Under the pieces are notes generated by a model. It saw only the letters and a program-made list of their open reading frames with translations. It was not told the origin of the DNA and searched no databases. From Phycisphaerales bacterium (GTDB lineage: Bacteria > Planctomycetota > Phycisphaerae > Phycisphaerales > UBA1924), in NCBI GenBank assembly GCA_020850415.1, contig JADZER010000013.1, positions 1 through 64,000 on the forward strand: a DNA stretch of 64,000 bases, written 5' to 3'. The stretch's first letter is position 1; every line of letters begins with the position of its first letter. This document shows, in pieces, positions 1-7,883 of this stretch. Made by a program: the position numbers and the translations under genes.

Positions 1-1
1 C

Positions 2-85
2 GCCGCCGACTTCAACGGCGACGGCCAGATCAACACCCTCGATGTCCTCGCCTTCCTCAACGCCTGGAACACCGGCTGCGGGTGA
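2..85 (+). CDS. C-terminal end of a secreted dockerin-tailed protein (5' part outside window)
   Basis: Only the last 27 codons and the stop are present. They read as an EF-hand-like segment (DFNGDGQINTLDVLAFLNAW) followed by a Gly-Cys-Gly terminus. This is the end of the dockerin-like cassette found on secreted Phycisphaerae proteins, including two others here (258-1169 and 14541-16862). The last 85 bp (3-87, running 2 bp past the stop) are identical to 1087-1171 at the end of the next gene. That suggests a tandem duplication or gene conversion. The rest of the protein lies upstream of the window, so its function cannot be judged. Confidence 0.8.
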   Translation, partial: AADFNGDGQINTLDVLAFLNAWNTGCG

Positions 86-87
86 GC
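3..87 (+). repeat. 85-bp perfect direct repeat, copy 1
   Basis: Identical over 85 bp to 1087-1171. It covers the dockerin-encoding 3' end of the truncated left-edge gene, including the stop codon. The two copies are 1084 bp apart, one full gene unit. Confidence 0.9.
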
Positions 88-257
88 GCCGGAGCCAGCG
101 ATTCCGGCCGGATAGTCGCCGGCCGACGCCCCGTGCGCCCAGTCGGACGGTATTCCAATCAGCGGCGGCGGCACGGGCCGCCACCGCGGCGCATTGCGAC
201 GGATCCAAGAGTGAGACCGTCGGTAAATCCGCGAGTCCCCTGACAAGGAGCAACGCC

Positions 258-1169
258 ATGTGTCGCGAAGCATTCAGCGTCTACCGTCTGGTCCCGCTTG
301 TCCTGCTCGGCGCCGTGACTTCGGCCGGGCACGCCCAGACCGATGTGCCGCGGGGCGGGGCCGTCATCACGCCCGGCGCCGGATCGTCGCAGGTTGTCGT
401 CGAGGTCAAGAACAAGACCGGCAAGGACGCCTACGACATCTCGGTGTCCATCTTCCGCGACGACGGCGGGGCGGTCCCCGACATCACCGGGCAGGACATC
501 GTCCAGAACGACGGCCAGGCCGAGGACGATGATCATGTCGACGACGACGGCGACGGCAAGCTCGGTGCGGGGGAGACCGATTCGACCGACGGCTCGCCGG
601 GCAAGACCTGCAAGAGCATCATGGACGACAGCGGCGCGGTCGAGAACGGGAAGGTCGCCAAGGTCACCATCGACTTCAACGGGCCCATCCCCGAGGGCGC
701 GAAGATCCGCATCAAGTTCTCCGAGCGCATCGGCGACAAGCACTACGACATGTGCATGGCCACCCCCATGAACGACGGCGGGGTGGCGTTCGGCATCGTC
801 GAGACCGGGCCGGCCCAGATGGGCTTCGAGGTGGTCAACCTCGGTTCCGCCTCCCTGGACCACCTGAGCATCCCGACGCACTTCACCCCCGTCCGCGTGC
901 TCGACGCCCGGCTCGACGGGCTGTTCAGCGACCGGATCATCATCGTCGACGACGACTCCGTCGAGATCTACGACATCGGCCTGCACCCGGGCGAGGCCCT
1001 GGAGATGGGCCTGATCTTCGAGCGACCCATCGAGTTGGTCCCCGACCAGGGCCAGCTCCCGATGTTCGGGACCTTCGAGGCCTGTCCCGCCGACTTCAAC
1101 GGCGACGGCCAGATCAACACCCTCGATGTCCTCGCCTTCCTCAACGCCTGGAACACCGGCTGCGGGTGA
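258..1169 (+). CDS. secreted hypothetical protein with C-terminal GC-type dockerin-like domain
   Basis: 303 aa. The start is ATG 258, preceded by an AAGGAG ribosome-binding site at 244-249. An earlier in-frame ATG at 42 lies inside the preceding gene and is rejected. Residues 1-27 form a signal peptide ending in an Ala-x-Ala-type site (GHAQ). The body is beta-rich with no family I recognise. It holds an Asp-rich acidic segment around residues 90-108 (DDDHVDDDGDGKLGAGE) that resembles a calcium-binding loop. The C-terminus is the EF-hand-like cassette CPADFNGDGQINTLDVLAFL ending in GCG. I infer an exported, probably calcium-binding protein. The upstream gene ended in the same sequence, so this is a tandem pair. 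Confidence 0.85.
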   Translation: MCREAFSVYRLVPLVLLGAVTSAGHAQTDVPRGGAVITPGAGSSQVVVEVKNKTGKDAYDISVSIFRDDGGAVPDITGQDIVQNDGQAEDDDHVDDDGDGKLGAGETDSTDGSPGKTCKSIMDDSGAVENGKVAKVTIDFNGPIPEGAKIRIKFSERIGDKHYDMCMATPMNDGGVAFGIVETGPAQMGFEVVNLGSASLDHLSIPTHFTPVRVLDARLDGLFSDRIIIVDDDSVEIYDIGLHPGEALEMGLIFERPIELVPDQGQLPMFGTFEACPADFNGDGQINTLDVLAFLNAWNTGCG

Positions 1170-1171
1170 GC
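1087..1171 (+). repeat. 85-bp perfect direct repeat, copy 2
   Basis: Matches 3-87 exactly and encodes the dockerin tail of the 258-1169 gene. The identity includes third codon positions, so it reflects recent duplication or conversion and not only protein-level conservation. Confidence 0.9.
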
Positions 1172-1262
1172 CCCCCGCCGGCCCGCTGACGCCGCGCTGC
1201 CGGCCGGGCCCTGCGGGCCCGGCCGGGCGCGTCCGGAGCGCACGCCGGTCTACGCTCCCCCG

Positions 1263-2864
1263 ATGCCGGACCGCGCCCCCCACCTCACCCCCGACCAGTT
1301 CCGCGCCCTCGGCCGGCGCATGGTCGACTTCGTCGCCGACTACATGGAGTCGGTCCGCGTGTGGCCGGTCCTCAGCCAGGACAAGCCCGGCGACATCCTC
1401 GCCCGGCTGCCCGAGCACCCGCCCGAGACCGGCCTGGGCGCCGCCGCCGACCCGGCCGAGGCGTGGGGTGGGGTGTTCGGCGACCTCACCCGCGTCGTCC
1501 TCCCGGGCCTGACCCACTGGCAGCACCCGTCGTTCTTCGGCTTCTTCCCCGCCAACGCGTCGGGCCCGGCGATCCTGGGCGAGCTCCTCGCGGCCGGCCT
1601 GGGCGTCCAGGGCATGCTCTGGCAGACGAGCCCCGCCTGCACCGAGCTCGAGACCCGCATGCTCGACTGGATGGCCGAGGCGTTCGGCCTGCCGGCGTGC
1701 TTCCGGTCCGACGCCGCCAACGACGGCCTGGGCGACGGGGGCGTGATCCAGGGGACGGCGAGCGAGGCCACGCTGACCGCGATCATCGCGGCCCGCCAGC
1801 GCTGGCGCCGGCTGGAGCGCGAGCGCGGGCGGGCGCGCGAGGCCGCGACCGGCGAGATCGGCCTGACGACCGAGGCCGCGGGCAGGCAGTTCGCCGTCAT
1901 CTGCTCGGAGGGCGCCCACTCGTCGGTCATCAAGGCGGCGATGATGGCCGGCATCGCCGAGGGGCCCGAGGACGAGGAGCGCGTCTGGAAGATCGCGACC
2001 GACGGGCTGGGGCGCATGGACCTCGCGCACCTGCGCCGTGTGCTGGAGGAGCGTGCCGGCGACCCGGCGGGCCCGACGCCGATCGCGTGCGTCGCGACCG
2101 TCGGCACGACCGGCGTGGGGGCGGTGGATGATGTGGAGGAGGTCGCCGGCATCCTCAGGCACCACGAGACTCAGGGGGGCGGGCCTTCCAGCCCGCGTTC
2201 TTCGATCTGGCTGCATGTCGACGCCGCGTGGGCCGGCAGCGCCGCGGTCTGCCCCGAGCACCGGGGCCTCCTCGCCGGCGTCGAGCACGCCGACTCGCTG
2301 TGCATCAACCCGCACAAGTGGCTGCTGACCAACTTCGACTGCGACCTGTTCTGGACCCGCGCCCGGCGCGACCTGATCGACGCGATGAGCATCACCCCCG
2401 AGTATCTCCGCAACCCCGCGAGCGACTCGGGCGCCGTCATCGACTACCGCGACTGGCACATCCCGCTGGGGCGGCGCTTCCGGGCACTCAAGCTCTGGTT
2501 CGTCGTCCGGCACTACGGCCTGGACGGGCTGCGCGCCCACATCCGCGAGCATGTCCGCCTCGCCGAGATGGTCGAGCGGTTCATCAAGTACGACGACCGC
2601 TTCGAGCTGATCGTGCCCCGCTCGCTCGCGCTGGTGTGCTTCCGCGTCGCCGGGCCCGACGACCTCACCAAGCGCGTCATCGACCGCGTCAACACCACGG
2701 GCAAGGCATTCCTCACCCACGCCGCCTGGCCCGGGGGCGGCCCGCGGGGCGGCGCCAAGCCCCGCCCCATCGCCCGGCTCGCGATCGGCGGGGTCGCGAC
2801 CGGGGAGGAGCATGTCCGCGGCGTGTGGGACCTGATCGTGCGGGCGGCCGACGAGCTGCGGTAG
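1263..2864 (+). CDS. PLP-dependent group II amino-acid decarboxylase (aromatic-L-amino-acid decarboxylase family)
   Basis: 533 aa, cytoplasmic, slightly longer than typical family members (about 470-500 aa). Family signatures are clear. VIQGTASEATL and EGAHSSVIKAA lie in the cofactor domain. HVDAAWAG carries the PLP-ring Asp (about residue 320). NPHKWLL carries the Schiff-base lysine (about residue 352). The N-terminal VDFVADYMESV helix is typical of group II enzymes. They release CO2 from aromatic or related L-amino acids; the substrate cannot be read from the sequence. Residues 302-315, just before HVDAA, are extra relative to what I expect and are encoded by a small palindromic insert (2179-2196). 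No partner gene adjoins it. Confidence 0.92.
   Translation: MPDRAPHLTPDQFRALGRRMVDFVADYMESVRVWPVLSQDKPGDILARLPEHPPETGLGAAADPAEAWGGVFGDLTRVVLPGLTHWQHPSFFGFFPANASGPAILGELLAAGLGVQGMLWQTSPACTELETRMLDWMAEAFGLPACFRSDAANDGLGDGGVIQGTASEATLTAIIAARQRWRRLERERGRAREAATGEIGLTTEAAGRQFAVICSEGAHSSVIKAAMMAGIAEGPEDEERVWKIATDGLGRMDLAHLRRVLEERAGDPAGPTPIACVATVGTTGVGAVDDVEEVAGILRHHETQGGGPSSPRSSIWLHVDAAWAGSAAVCPEHRGLLAGVEHADSLCINPHKWLLTNFDCDLFWTRARRDLIDAMSITPEYLRNPASDSGAVIDYRDWHIPLGRRFRALKLWFVVRHYGLDGLRAHIREHVRLAEMVERFIKYDDRFELIVPRSLALVCFRVAGPDDLTKRVIDRVNTTGKAFLTHAAWPGGGPRGGAKPRPIARLAIGGVATGEEHVRGVWDLIVRAADELR
2179..2196. repeat. small palindrome inserted in frame in the decarboxylase gene
   Basis: GCGGGC-CTTCCA-GCCCGC is a perfect 6-bp-stem hairpin. 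It encodes part of a Gly/Pro/Ser-rich loop just upstream of the conserved HVDAA motif. Codon use around it (act cag ggg ggc ggg cct tcc agc) differs from the gene's strong G/C third-position bias. This suggests a repeat-derived insertion. Confidence 0.45.
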
Positions 2865-2873
2865 ACTCTCACT

Positions 2874-2979
2874 CACCACAGAGGGCGCAGAGGTTCACAG
2901 AGGAGAACGCAGGCCATGGCATCGCATACACCCAGGATTGTGGCCTTTCTCTGTGCCGCCTCTGTGTCCTCTGTCGTGG
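2874..2979. repeat. CACAGAGG-type inverted repeat, copy A
   Basis: The left arm (2874-2908) starts CACCACAGAGG and repeats an AGAGG/ACAGAGG word about every 10-11 bp. The right arm (2945-2979) is its imperfect reverse complement (TCTCTGTGCCGCCTCTGTGT...). Copies B (49057-49205) and C (61795-61961) have the same architecture with unrelated spacers. The right arm is translated as the hydrophobic core of the lipoprotein signal peptide of 2916-3590. Confidence 0.85.
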
Positions 2980-3590
2980 GTCTGCTCTCCGGCTGCTCCA
3001 CACGCACCGACGGCCCGCGCCAGTTCACCCTCGCCCCCGGCCAGTACCCCGGCGCCTTCGACGCCACCCGCGAGCTGCTCCGAGATATGCGGTTCGACCT
3101 CGAGCGCGTCGACGCCGCGGCAGGGGTCATCTCTACAACCCCCCACTTCTCCCGTGGCGTGTTCGAGCCGTGGGATTCCACGCAGAGCTCCACCACCGAC
3201 GAGTGGGAGGACGCGATGAACATGCAGGCCCGCGCCGTCCGCGTCTCCTTCACCCAGGACGGCGCCGAGCCCGCCGACCCCGAGGCCCAGACCACCGCCG
3301 GCGTCTGGGTCACCGTCTACCGGTTCAACCGCTCCGGGCGCCGGCTCGACAGCGAGTGGGTCGGCGGCTCGACCTTCAGCCTCGACCCGATACAGCAGAA
3401 GCGCTACGGCGCCTCGTACCTCGTCCCGATCCGACGCGATGAGGCCCTCGAGTCAAGGCTCGCCGATGAACTCATGGCCACGCTCGGCATCGAGCCCACC
3501 CCCGCGGACGCCGAGCCGCAGACCGGCATCGCCCCGCCCCCCGGGGCCGAGACCCCCAAGCCCCGACGCGCTGGCCGATACGCCTGGTGA
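2916..3590 (+). CDS. putative lipoprotein, function unknown
   Basis: 224 aa, starting at ATG 2916, with AGAGGAGA at about 2899-2906 as a possible ribosome-binding site inside a repeat arm. The N-terminus is a type II signal peptide with lipobox LSGC (Cys about residue 27), so the product should be an envelope lipoprotein. The mature part is mixed alpha/beta with a Pro-rich C-terminal tail (TGIAPPPGAETPKP). I do not recognise a family. The signal-peptide core FLCAASVSSV is encoded by the right arm of repeat copy A. The gene converges with the membrane protein at 3596-4033, leaving only 5 bp between the stops. Confidence 0.8.
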   Translation: MASHTPRIVAFLCAASVSSVVGLLSGCSTRTDGPRQFTLAPGQYPGAFDATRELLRDMRFDLERVDAAAGVISTTPHFSRGVFEPWDSTQSSTTDEWEDAMNMQARAVRVSFTQDGAEPADPEAQTTAGVWVTVYRFNRSGRRLDSEWVGGSTFSLDPIQQKRYGASYLVPIRRDEALESRLADELMATLGIEPTPADAEPQTGIAPPPGAETPKPRRAGRYAW

Positions 3591-3595
3591 ACCCC

Positions 3596-4033
3596 TCAGC
3601 GGCCCCGACGGAACCGCCAGATCGCCACCGTCGCCATCAGCCCCGCCAGCCCCAGCGGCCCCGCGGCCCAGGGCAACAGCCCGCGGGAGTAGAACACAAC
3701 ACTGCTTCCCATCACCGCCGTCCACATGATCCCCAGCACCACCCACCGCGCCCGCATCGGCATCACCGATCCGGGGTCGAGGTACCTGGTGTAGGGCTTG
3801 AAGAGCCTGAGCTCCTTCAGCCACCGCTCCATCGGCGGACAGCTCTTCGCGAAGCACCACGACGCGAGGATCAGGAAGATCGTGGTCGGCAGACCGGGGA
3901 TGAACACCCCCACCGCCCCCATCCCCACGCAGCACAGCCCCGTACCCGCGAGCGCCCACCGGCGCGGGTCCCACCGCCGGCGCGTACACGCCAGCTCGGC
4001 CGGGTGGTCATATGGGCAGCGAGGGTCGGGCAT
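3596..4033 (-). CDS. YbaN/DUF454-family inner membrane protein
   Basis: 145 aa from ATG 4033, which has GAAGAGG upstream; an in-frame ATG at 4078 would add 15 residues. The core matches the YbaN (DUF454) family: a hydrophobic segment with GxxGVFIPGLPTTIFLILASWCFAKSCP, then an ERWL helix and LFKPYTRYLD. These are small three-to-four-helix cytoplasmic-membrane proteins without a firmly known role. The extra Arg/Cys-containing N-terminus (MPDPRCPYDHPAELACTRRR) precedes the first membrane segment. Convergent with the lipoprotein gene. Confidence 0.85.
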   Translation of the reverse strand: MPDPRCPYDHPAELACTRRRWDPRRWALAGTGLCCVGMGAVGVFIPGLPTTIFLILASWCFAKSCPPMERWLKELRLFKPYTRYLDPGSVMPMRARWVVLGIMWTAVMGSSVVFYSRGLLPWAAGPLGLAGLMATVAIWRFRRGR

Positions 4034-4152
4034 GCGCGGGGCCTCTTCGGTCCAAGCTCGGCCAACCGTAGCCGGCACGGGACCGAACGGCTATCGGCTC
4101 GCCCGACCTGTCCCTCCAGCCCCGCCCCCGCCCCGCCCCCCGACCGGATCGC

Positions 4153-5046
4153 TCACCAGGTCCTGTGATCGACAAAGACCCCCTTCCGGAAGGGCAGGAC
4201 CGCCCGAGCCCAGGGGATAACCTCCGACCGCGCCGGGGCCGCCGGGTGCCGCCCGAGCACCCGGGCCAGCAGCCCGCCGCGCCCCCGTGTCCCCAGCTTG
4301 GCGTGGAGCCGCTTCACATGGTCGTGGACGGTGTGCGGGCTGCGCCCCAGCGCCTCGGCGATCTCCGGCACGCTCAGGCCGTCGGTCAGCATGTCCAGCA
4401 CCCGCTGCTCGCACACGCTCAGCCACGGGTTGGGGTGCCCGCCCAGCGCCTCACGCAGGCGGTCCTTCACCACAGGGAGCACGCTCGAGAGCACCAGACG
4501 GAGCTCCGGCTCGCCGCCCCCACGGGCCGCGGGCCGGTCCCAGCACACCACAAGTGACCGCGCCTCCGCCACCCCCACTGCCCCGGGCAGCTCTGCCACA
4601 CCCACCACGATGTGGGAGTGCCCGACCACGAGACCGGTCCCCCGCGGCCTCGCGTCGAGCATCCCGAGCAGCCCGCCCACCGAAGCAACCCCCCCGAACC
4701 GCCCCGAGGCCGCCATCGCCACCCGCAGCAGGGCGGCCCCCAGACGCTCCGCCGCCGGCTCCGGAGCGACCAACGCCCCCTCGCAGTACCCCGACGACTC
4801 GGTCTGCCGGGGCCGGCCGGCATCCCCGGCGCGCATCACCGACACCCAGGCACGCGTGTCCGGGCGGTGGCTGGTCAGCACACCCGCCGCCCGCTGGCAC
4901 CAGTCCGGCGTCGCCGCGGCGGGCAGGTGAGAAAGCTCACTGGCAAGATGGGCAACGGCGACGACCAGGTCGTCTTGAACGGCTCCACGGTGCATGTCGG
5001 GCCCCTGGGTTTCCGCGAACTCGCATGCGACGGGTTCCGGCGGCAT
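4153..5046 (-). CDS. LuxR-type HTH transcriptional regulator
   Basis: 297 aa. The C-terminal region has the LuxR/GerE helix-turn-helix, with LTDGLSVPEIAEALGRSPHT followed by VHDHVKRLHAKLG (about residues 220-262). The N-terminal 200 residues form an Ala/Leu-rich sensory or dimerisation region I cannot assign to PAS or GAF with confidence. No receiver-domain aspartate pocket is obvious, so it is probably not a classical response regulator. The start at 5046 is directly preceded by a G/C hairpin (5048-5067) that contains the only Shine-Dalgarno-like G-run. A later in-frame ATG at about 4995 is an alternative start. Confidence 0.8.
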   Translation of the reverse strand: MPPEPVACEFAETQGPDMHRGAVQDDLVVAVAHLASELSHLPAAATPDWCQRAAGVLTSHRPDTRAWVSVMRAGDAGRPRQTESSGYCEGALVAPEPAAERLGAALLRVAMAASGRFGGVASVGGLLGMLDARPRGTGLVVGHSHIVVGVAELPGAVGVAEARSLVVCWDRPAARGGGEPELRLVLSSVLPVVKDRLREALGGHPNPWLSVCEQRVLDMLTDGLSVPEIAEALGRSPHTVHDHVKRLHAKLGTRGRGGLLARVLGRHPAAPARSEVIPWARAVLPFRKGVFVDHRTW

Positions 5047-5047
5047 C

Positions 5048-5067
5048 TGCCCCCCAGTCGGGGGGCA
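5048..5067 (-). promoter_or_regulatory. hairpin immediately upstream of the LuxR start codon
   Basis: TGCCCCCC-AGTC-GGGGGGCA is an 8-bp perfect stem with a 4-nt loop. On the minus strand it ends 1 nt before the ATG. The G-run that could act as Shine-Dalgarno is locked in the stem, so initiation could be structure-controlled. It could also be an operator. Confidence 0.45.
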
Positions 5068-5304
5068 TCCCCGCGCCGCCGGGGCGCACGCTCAACACTC
5101 AGGCAACGGTGCGGGCGATCACCCCGCGTCGGCTCGGATCAACCGGACTCCTCTTCGCTGGGCCCGGGCGACTGACCGGGCGGGTCCACCAGTGCATAGC
5201 GGCCGCCGCCTGCGAGGTTGCAGCCTTGGGCGTAGGCTTGGGCGGTCCGGCCCGACGGAGGGCCGGGCGGGGGCATCGCGCGGGGGCGGCGAGGAGGGCT
5301 CGGG

Positions 5305-6882
5305 ATGACGAACCAGATGGGTGCTTCTGCTCAGGCGTCGCACCAGCCAACGCAGGCGTGGTCGCCCAGCGCCCGGGTCCTGATCATCGGCGCCGGGCCC
5401 ACCGGCCTCGGGGCCGGCGTCCGCCTCGCCGAGCTCGGCCACACCAACTTCCGCATCGTCGACCGCCACCCCTACGCCGGGGGACTCGCCGCGAGCTTCA
5501 CCGACGAGGCGGGCTTCACCTGGGACATCGGCGGCCATGTGATGTTCAGCCACTACGAGTACTACGACAGGCTCTTCGAGCGGTTCATGGGCGAGGAGTT
5601 CAGCCTGAACGACCGGGAGAGCTGGGTGCGGATCTTCGATCGCTGGGTCCCGTACCCGTTCCAGAACAACATCCGCTACCTCCCCAAGCAGGCGGCCTAC
5701 GAGTGCCTGGCGGGGCTCATCAAGGCCCAGACCGGCCAGGGCGAGATCAAGAGCCACAAGGACGCCGCCAACTTCGGCGAGTTCATCGACGCGGTCTTCG
5801 GCGAGGGGATCGCCAAGCACTTCATGCGTCCGTACAACTTCAAGGTCTGGGCCCACCCGCCCGAGATGATGAACAAGCAGTGGATCGGCGAGCGCGTCGC
5901 CGTCCTCGATATCGACCGCGCCCTCAAGAATGTCATCCTCGAGAGCGACGACTTCGGCTGGGGGCCCAACAACCGCTTCAAGTACCCGCTCCGGGGCGGC
6001 ACCGGCGAGTTCTACCGGCGCATGGCCGACAGCATCGCCGACCACATCGACCTGGGGCGGAGCGTCGCCTCCGTCGATGTCGACGCCCGGATCGTCACCT
6101 ACGGCGACGGCTCGCGCGAGGGCTACGACATCCTCATCAGCGCCGTCCCGCTGGATGTCCTCTGGCGCGACATCCTCACCGGCGATGTGCCCGACCCGCT
6201 CCGCGAGCGGGCGCAGCAGCTCAAGCACTCCTCGGGATACATGGTCGGCATCGGCATCAAACGCCCCTGCCCCAGCACCAAGAGCTGGATGTACTTCCCC
6301 GAGGACAACTGCCCCTTCTACCGCGTCACCTACCTCTCCAACTACTCGCCCTACATGACCCCCGACCAGTCCGGCAAGAACGCGACGCACTACTCCATGC
6401 TCTGCGAGATCAGCGAGAGCGAGCACAAGCCGGTAGACAAGGACCGCGTGGTCCAGTCCACGATCCTCGGGCTCGAGAAGGCCGGCATGCTCGACCCCGG
6501 CGAGAGAAACCACATCACCGACACCTGGATCTACCACGCCGACTACGCCTACCCCACCCCCTCCGTCGAACGCGACGAGATCCTCAGCGACATCATCCCC
6601 TGGCTCGAGCAGCGTTCCATCTACTCCCGCGGCCGCTTCGGCATGTGGAAGTACGAGGTCGCCAACACCGACCACACCCTCATGCAGGGCGTCGAGCTCG
6701 TCAACCGAATCGCCCTCGGCGAGCCCGAGACCACCATCGGCATCATCTACCAGACCACCGAGGACGGACGCGAGGCCGCCGTCCACGACCGCCCCGGCCA
6801 CGCCGGCAGCGGGGAGAAGCGCCTTGCGGGCCAGGTGGTCGAGGGCAAGCCCGACATTGCGGGCAAGGCCTCAGGTCGCTAA
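5305..6882 (+). CDS. FAD-dependent oxidoreductase, protoporphyrinogen-oxidase/UDP-galactopyranose-mutase-like
   Basis: 525 aa. ATG 5305 has an AGGAGG-type site at about 5290-5295. The N-terminus holds a dinucleotide-binding fold (VLIIGAGPTGLGAGVRLAEL, about residues 30-50) followed by an acidic FAD-ribose position and GGLAASF. GGHVMFSHYEYYD and VPYPFQNNIRYLP resemble proteins annotated as UDP-galactopyranose mutase-like or amine oxidoreductases in glycan clusters. The family uses bound FAD either to oxidise substrates or to rearrange nucleotide sugars. No polysaccharide genes adjoin, so the substrate is unknown. The gene ends 10 bp before the lower-GC 199-aa gene. Confidence 0.85.
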   Translation: MTNQMGASAQASHQPTQAWSPSARVLIIGAGPTGLGAGVRLAELGHTNFRIVDRHPYAGGLAASFTDEAGFTWDIGGHVMFSHYEYYDRLFERFMGEEFSLNDRESWVRIFDRWVPYPFQNNIRYLPKQAAYECLAGLIKAQTGQGEIKSHKDAANFGEFIDAVFGEGIAKHFMRPYNFKVWAHPPEMMNKQWIGERVAVLDIDRALKNVILESDDFGWGPNNRFKYPLRGGTGEFYRRMADSIADHIDLGRSVASVDVDARIVTYGDGSREGYDILISAVPLDVLWRDILTGDVPDPLRERAQQLKHSSGYMVGIGIKRPCPSTKSWMYFPEDNCPFYRVTYLSNYSPYMTPDQSGKNATHYSMLCEISESEHKPVDKDRVVQSTILGLEKAGMLDPGERNHITDTWIYHADYAYPTPSVERDEILSDIIPWLEQRSIYSRGRFGMWKYEVANTDHTLMQGVELVNRIALGEPETTIGIIYQTTEDGREAAVHDRPGHAGSGEKRLAGQVVEGKPDIAGKASGR

Positions 6883-6892
6883 TCTCGAAGGA

Positions 6893-7492
6893 ATGAGATC
6901 GCACCCCACATCACTCGCGACACTGATCGATCACGCGAAGCTGATGTGGGAGAGCGAAGTTGAGAACGCCACGCGTTTGGCTGGCCGCAAACGCCAGTTG
7001 GTCACGCTGACCACAACCCTGGCAGGGCTGCTTGTTGCAGGTCTCTACAAGGTCGATTGGGGGGCGTTGTTCCCCGCTATCTTCCGGGGTCTTCCGCTGC
7101 TCGTGATGCTCAAGCTGTGCGCGGCAGCGGTCTTGGCGCTGCTCGTCGGCCTGAGCTTTGAGAGCTTCGTGCGATCACTCCAGTGTGTGCTCGCGCCAAT
7201 GGCCAAGCTCGAGGGACCGGGCAAGCCCGGCGGAGAGTCGGACAGCATCGATGAGGAGGAACTCGGTACCGCAAGCCAGAGCCTCAATCTGCCAGAGGAG
7301 ACGGTTGAAGCCGTCCTGGGCCTCGCGGATATGGAGACCGCGGATGAGGCGGAGCTGGAGGTGTTCCGAGCCCGGTATGTTGCTGCGCTCGATCTCCGGG
7401 GCCGCAACAGCGCTGCCAAACGAGTGGCATTCTGGATGCAGAAGGAGATTACCCAGGGGATTACCCGAACCATCTGGGCGATCATCGCCTAG
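6893..7492 (+). CDS. two-TM membrane protein of unknown function, possibly truncated by an amber codon
   Basis: 199 aa from ATG 6893 (GAAGGA upstream). An N-terminal amphipathic helix (residues 1-37) leads into two hydrophobic segments (about 40-60 and 66-88), a long charged loop, and a third hydrophobic run starting at the extreme C-terminus (TIWAIIA). Reading on in frame past the TAG gives ILLTGLVGVS, which would complete that helix, so the stop may be a nonsense mutation. Third-position GC is visibly lower than in all neighbours (many A/T-ending codons, e.g. gaagttgagaacgcc). This indicates recent transfer. It resembles small membrane effectors in layout only; I do not recognise the family. 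Confidence 0.7.
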   Translation: MRSHPTSLATLIDHAKLMWESEVENATRLAGRKRQLVTLTTTLAGLLVAGLYKVDWGALFPAIFRGLPLLVMLKLCAAAVLALLVGLSFESFVRSLQCVLAPMAKLEGPGKPGGESDSIDEEELGTASQSLNLPEETVEAVLGLADMETADEAELEVFRARYVAALDLRGRNSAAKRVAFWMQKEITQGITRTIWAIIA

Positions 7493-7547
7493 ATTCTGTT
7501 GACAGGGTTGGTCGGTGTATCCGATGACCTGTCACGCGGAGGTTCCG

Positions 7548-7730
7548 ATGTCGGTGACTTCAGAACAACAACGCCCACAGGGTACCCCGGTGAGTCCCTA
7601 CCGTCGAAAGCCCATCAAGGCCGACCGTAAGGCCGCGGTGCGCGAGATTCGGGAGTTGCTCGAACGGAATGCCCGACTGGCCAGGCTCGTCCGCACACCA
7701 CTCGACCTGCGCCGGACAAACGGCCGCTGA
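7548..7730 (+). CDS. small basic helical protein, unknown
   Basis: 60 aa from ATG 7548, preceded by GCGGAGG at about 7535-7541. It has a disordered N-terminus (SEQQRPQGTPVSPYRRK) and then one long Arg/Leu-rich amphipathic helix (KAAVREIRELLERNARLARL). It is very basic and could bind nucleic acid. It shares the low-GC character of the preceding gene and starts 55 bp after it, so the two probably form one transferred unit. Function unknown. Confidence 0.6.
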   Translation: MSVTSEQQRPQGTPVSPYRRKPIKADRKAAVREIRELLERNARLARLVRTPLDLRRTNGR

Positions 7731-7883
7731 GAGACCACGAACCTCCGCCCAGCCAACCCGCCGAGATCCGGTACATCCCGGTGCCTGCGGCCGCGTGCTG
7801 ATGCGGAGCGGTGTCGTCGCTCAGAGTGAGGGGCGTCGCGCGGCCCGGGCCGCTACACTCGACCCGCGAGCACCGCGACAGGG

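Noticed and set aside
159..2879. 906-codon open frame on the minus strand across the first two genes
   Set aside because: Antisense shadow of the dockerin and decarboxylase genes, caused by GC-rich third positions. The peptide is low-complexity and has no domain.
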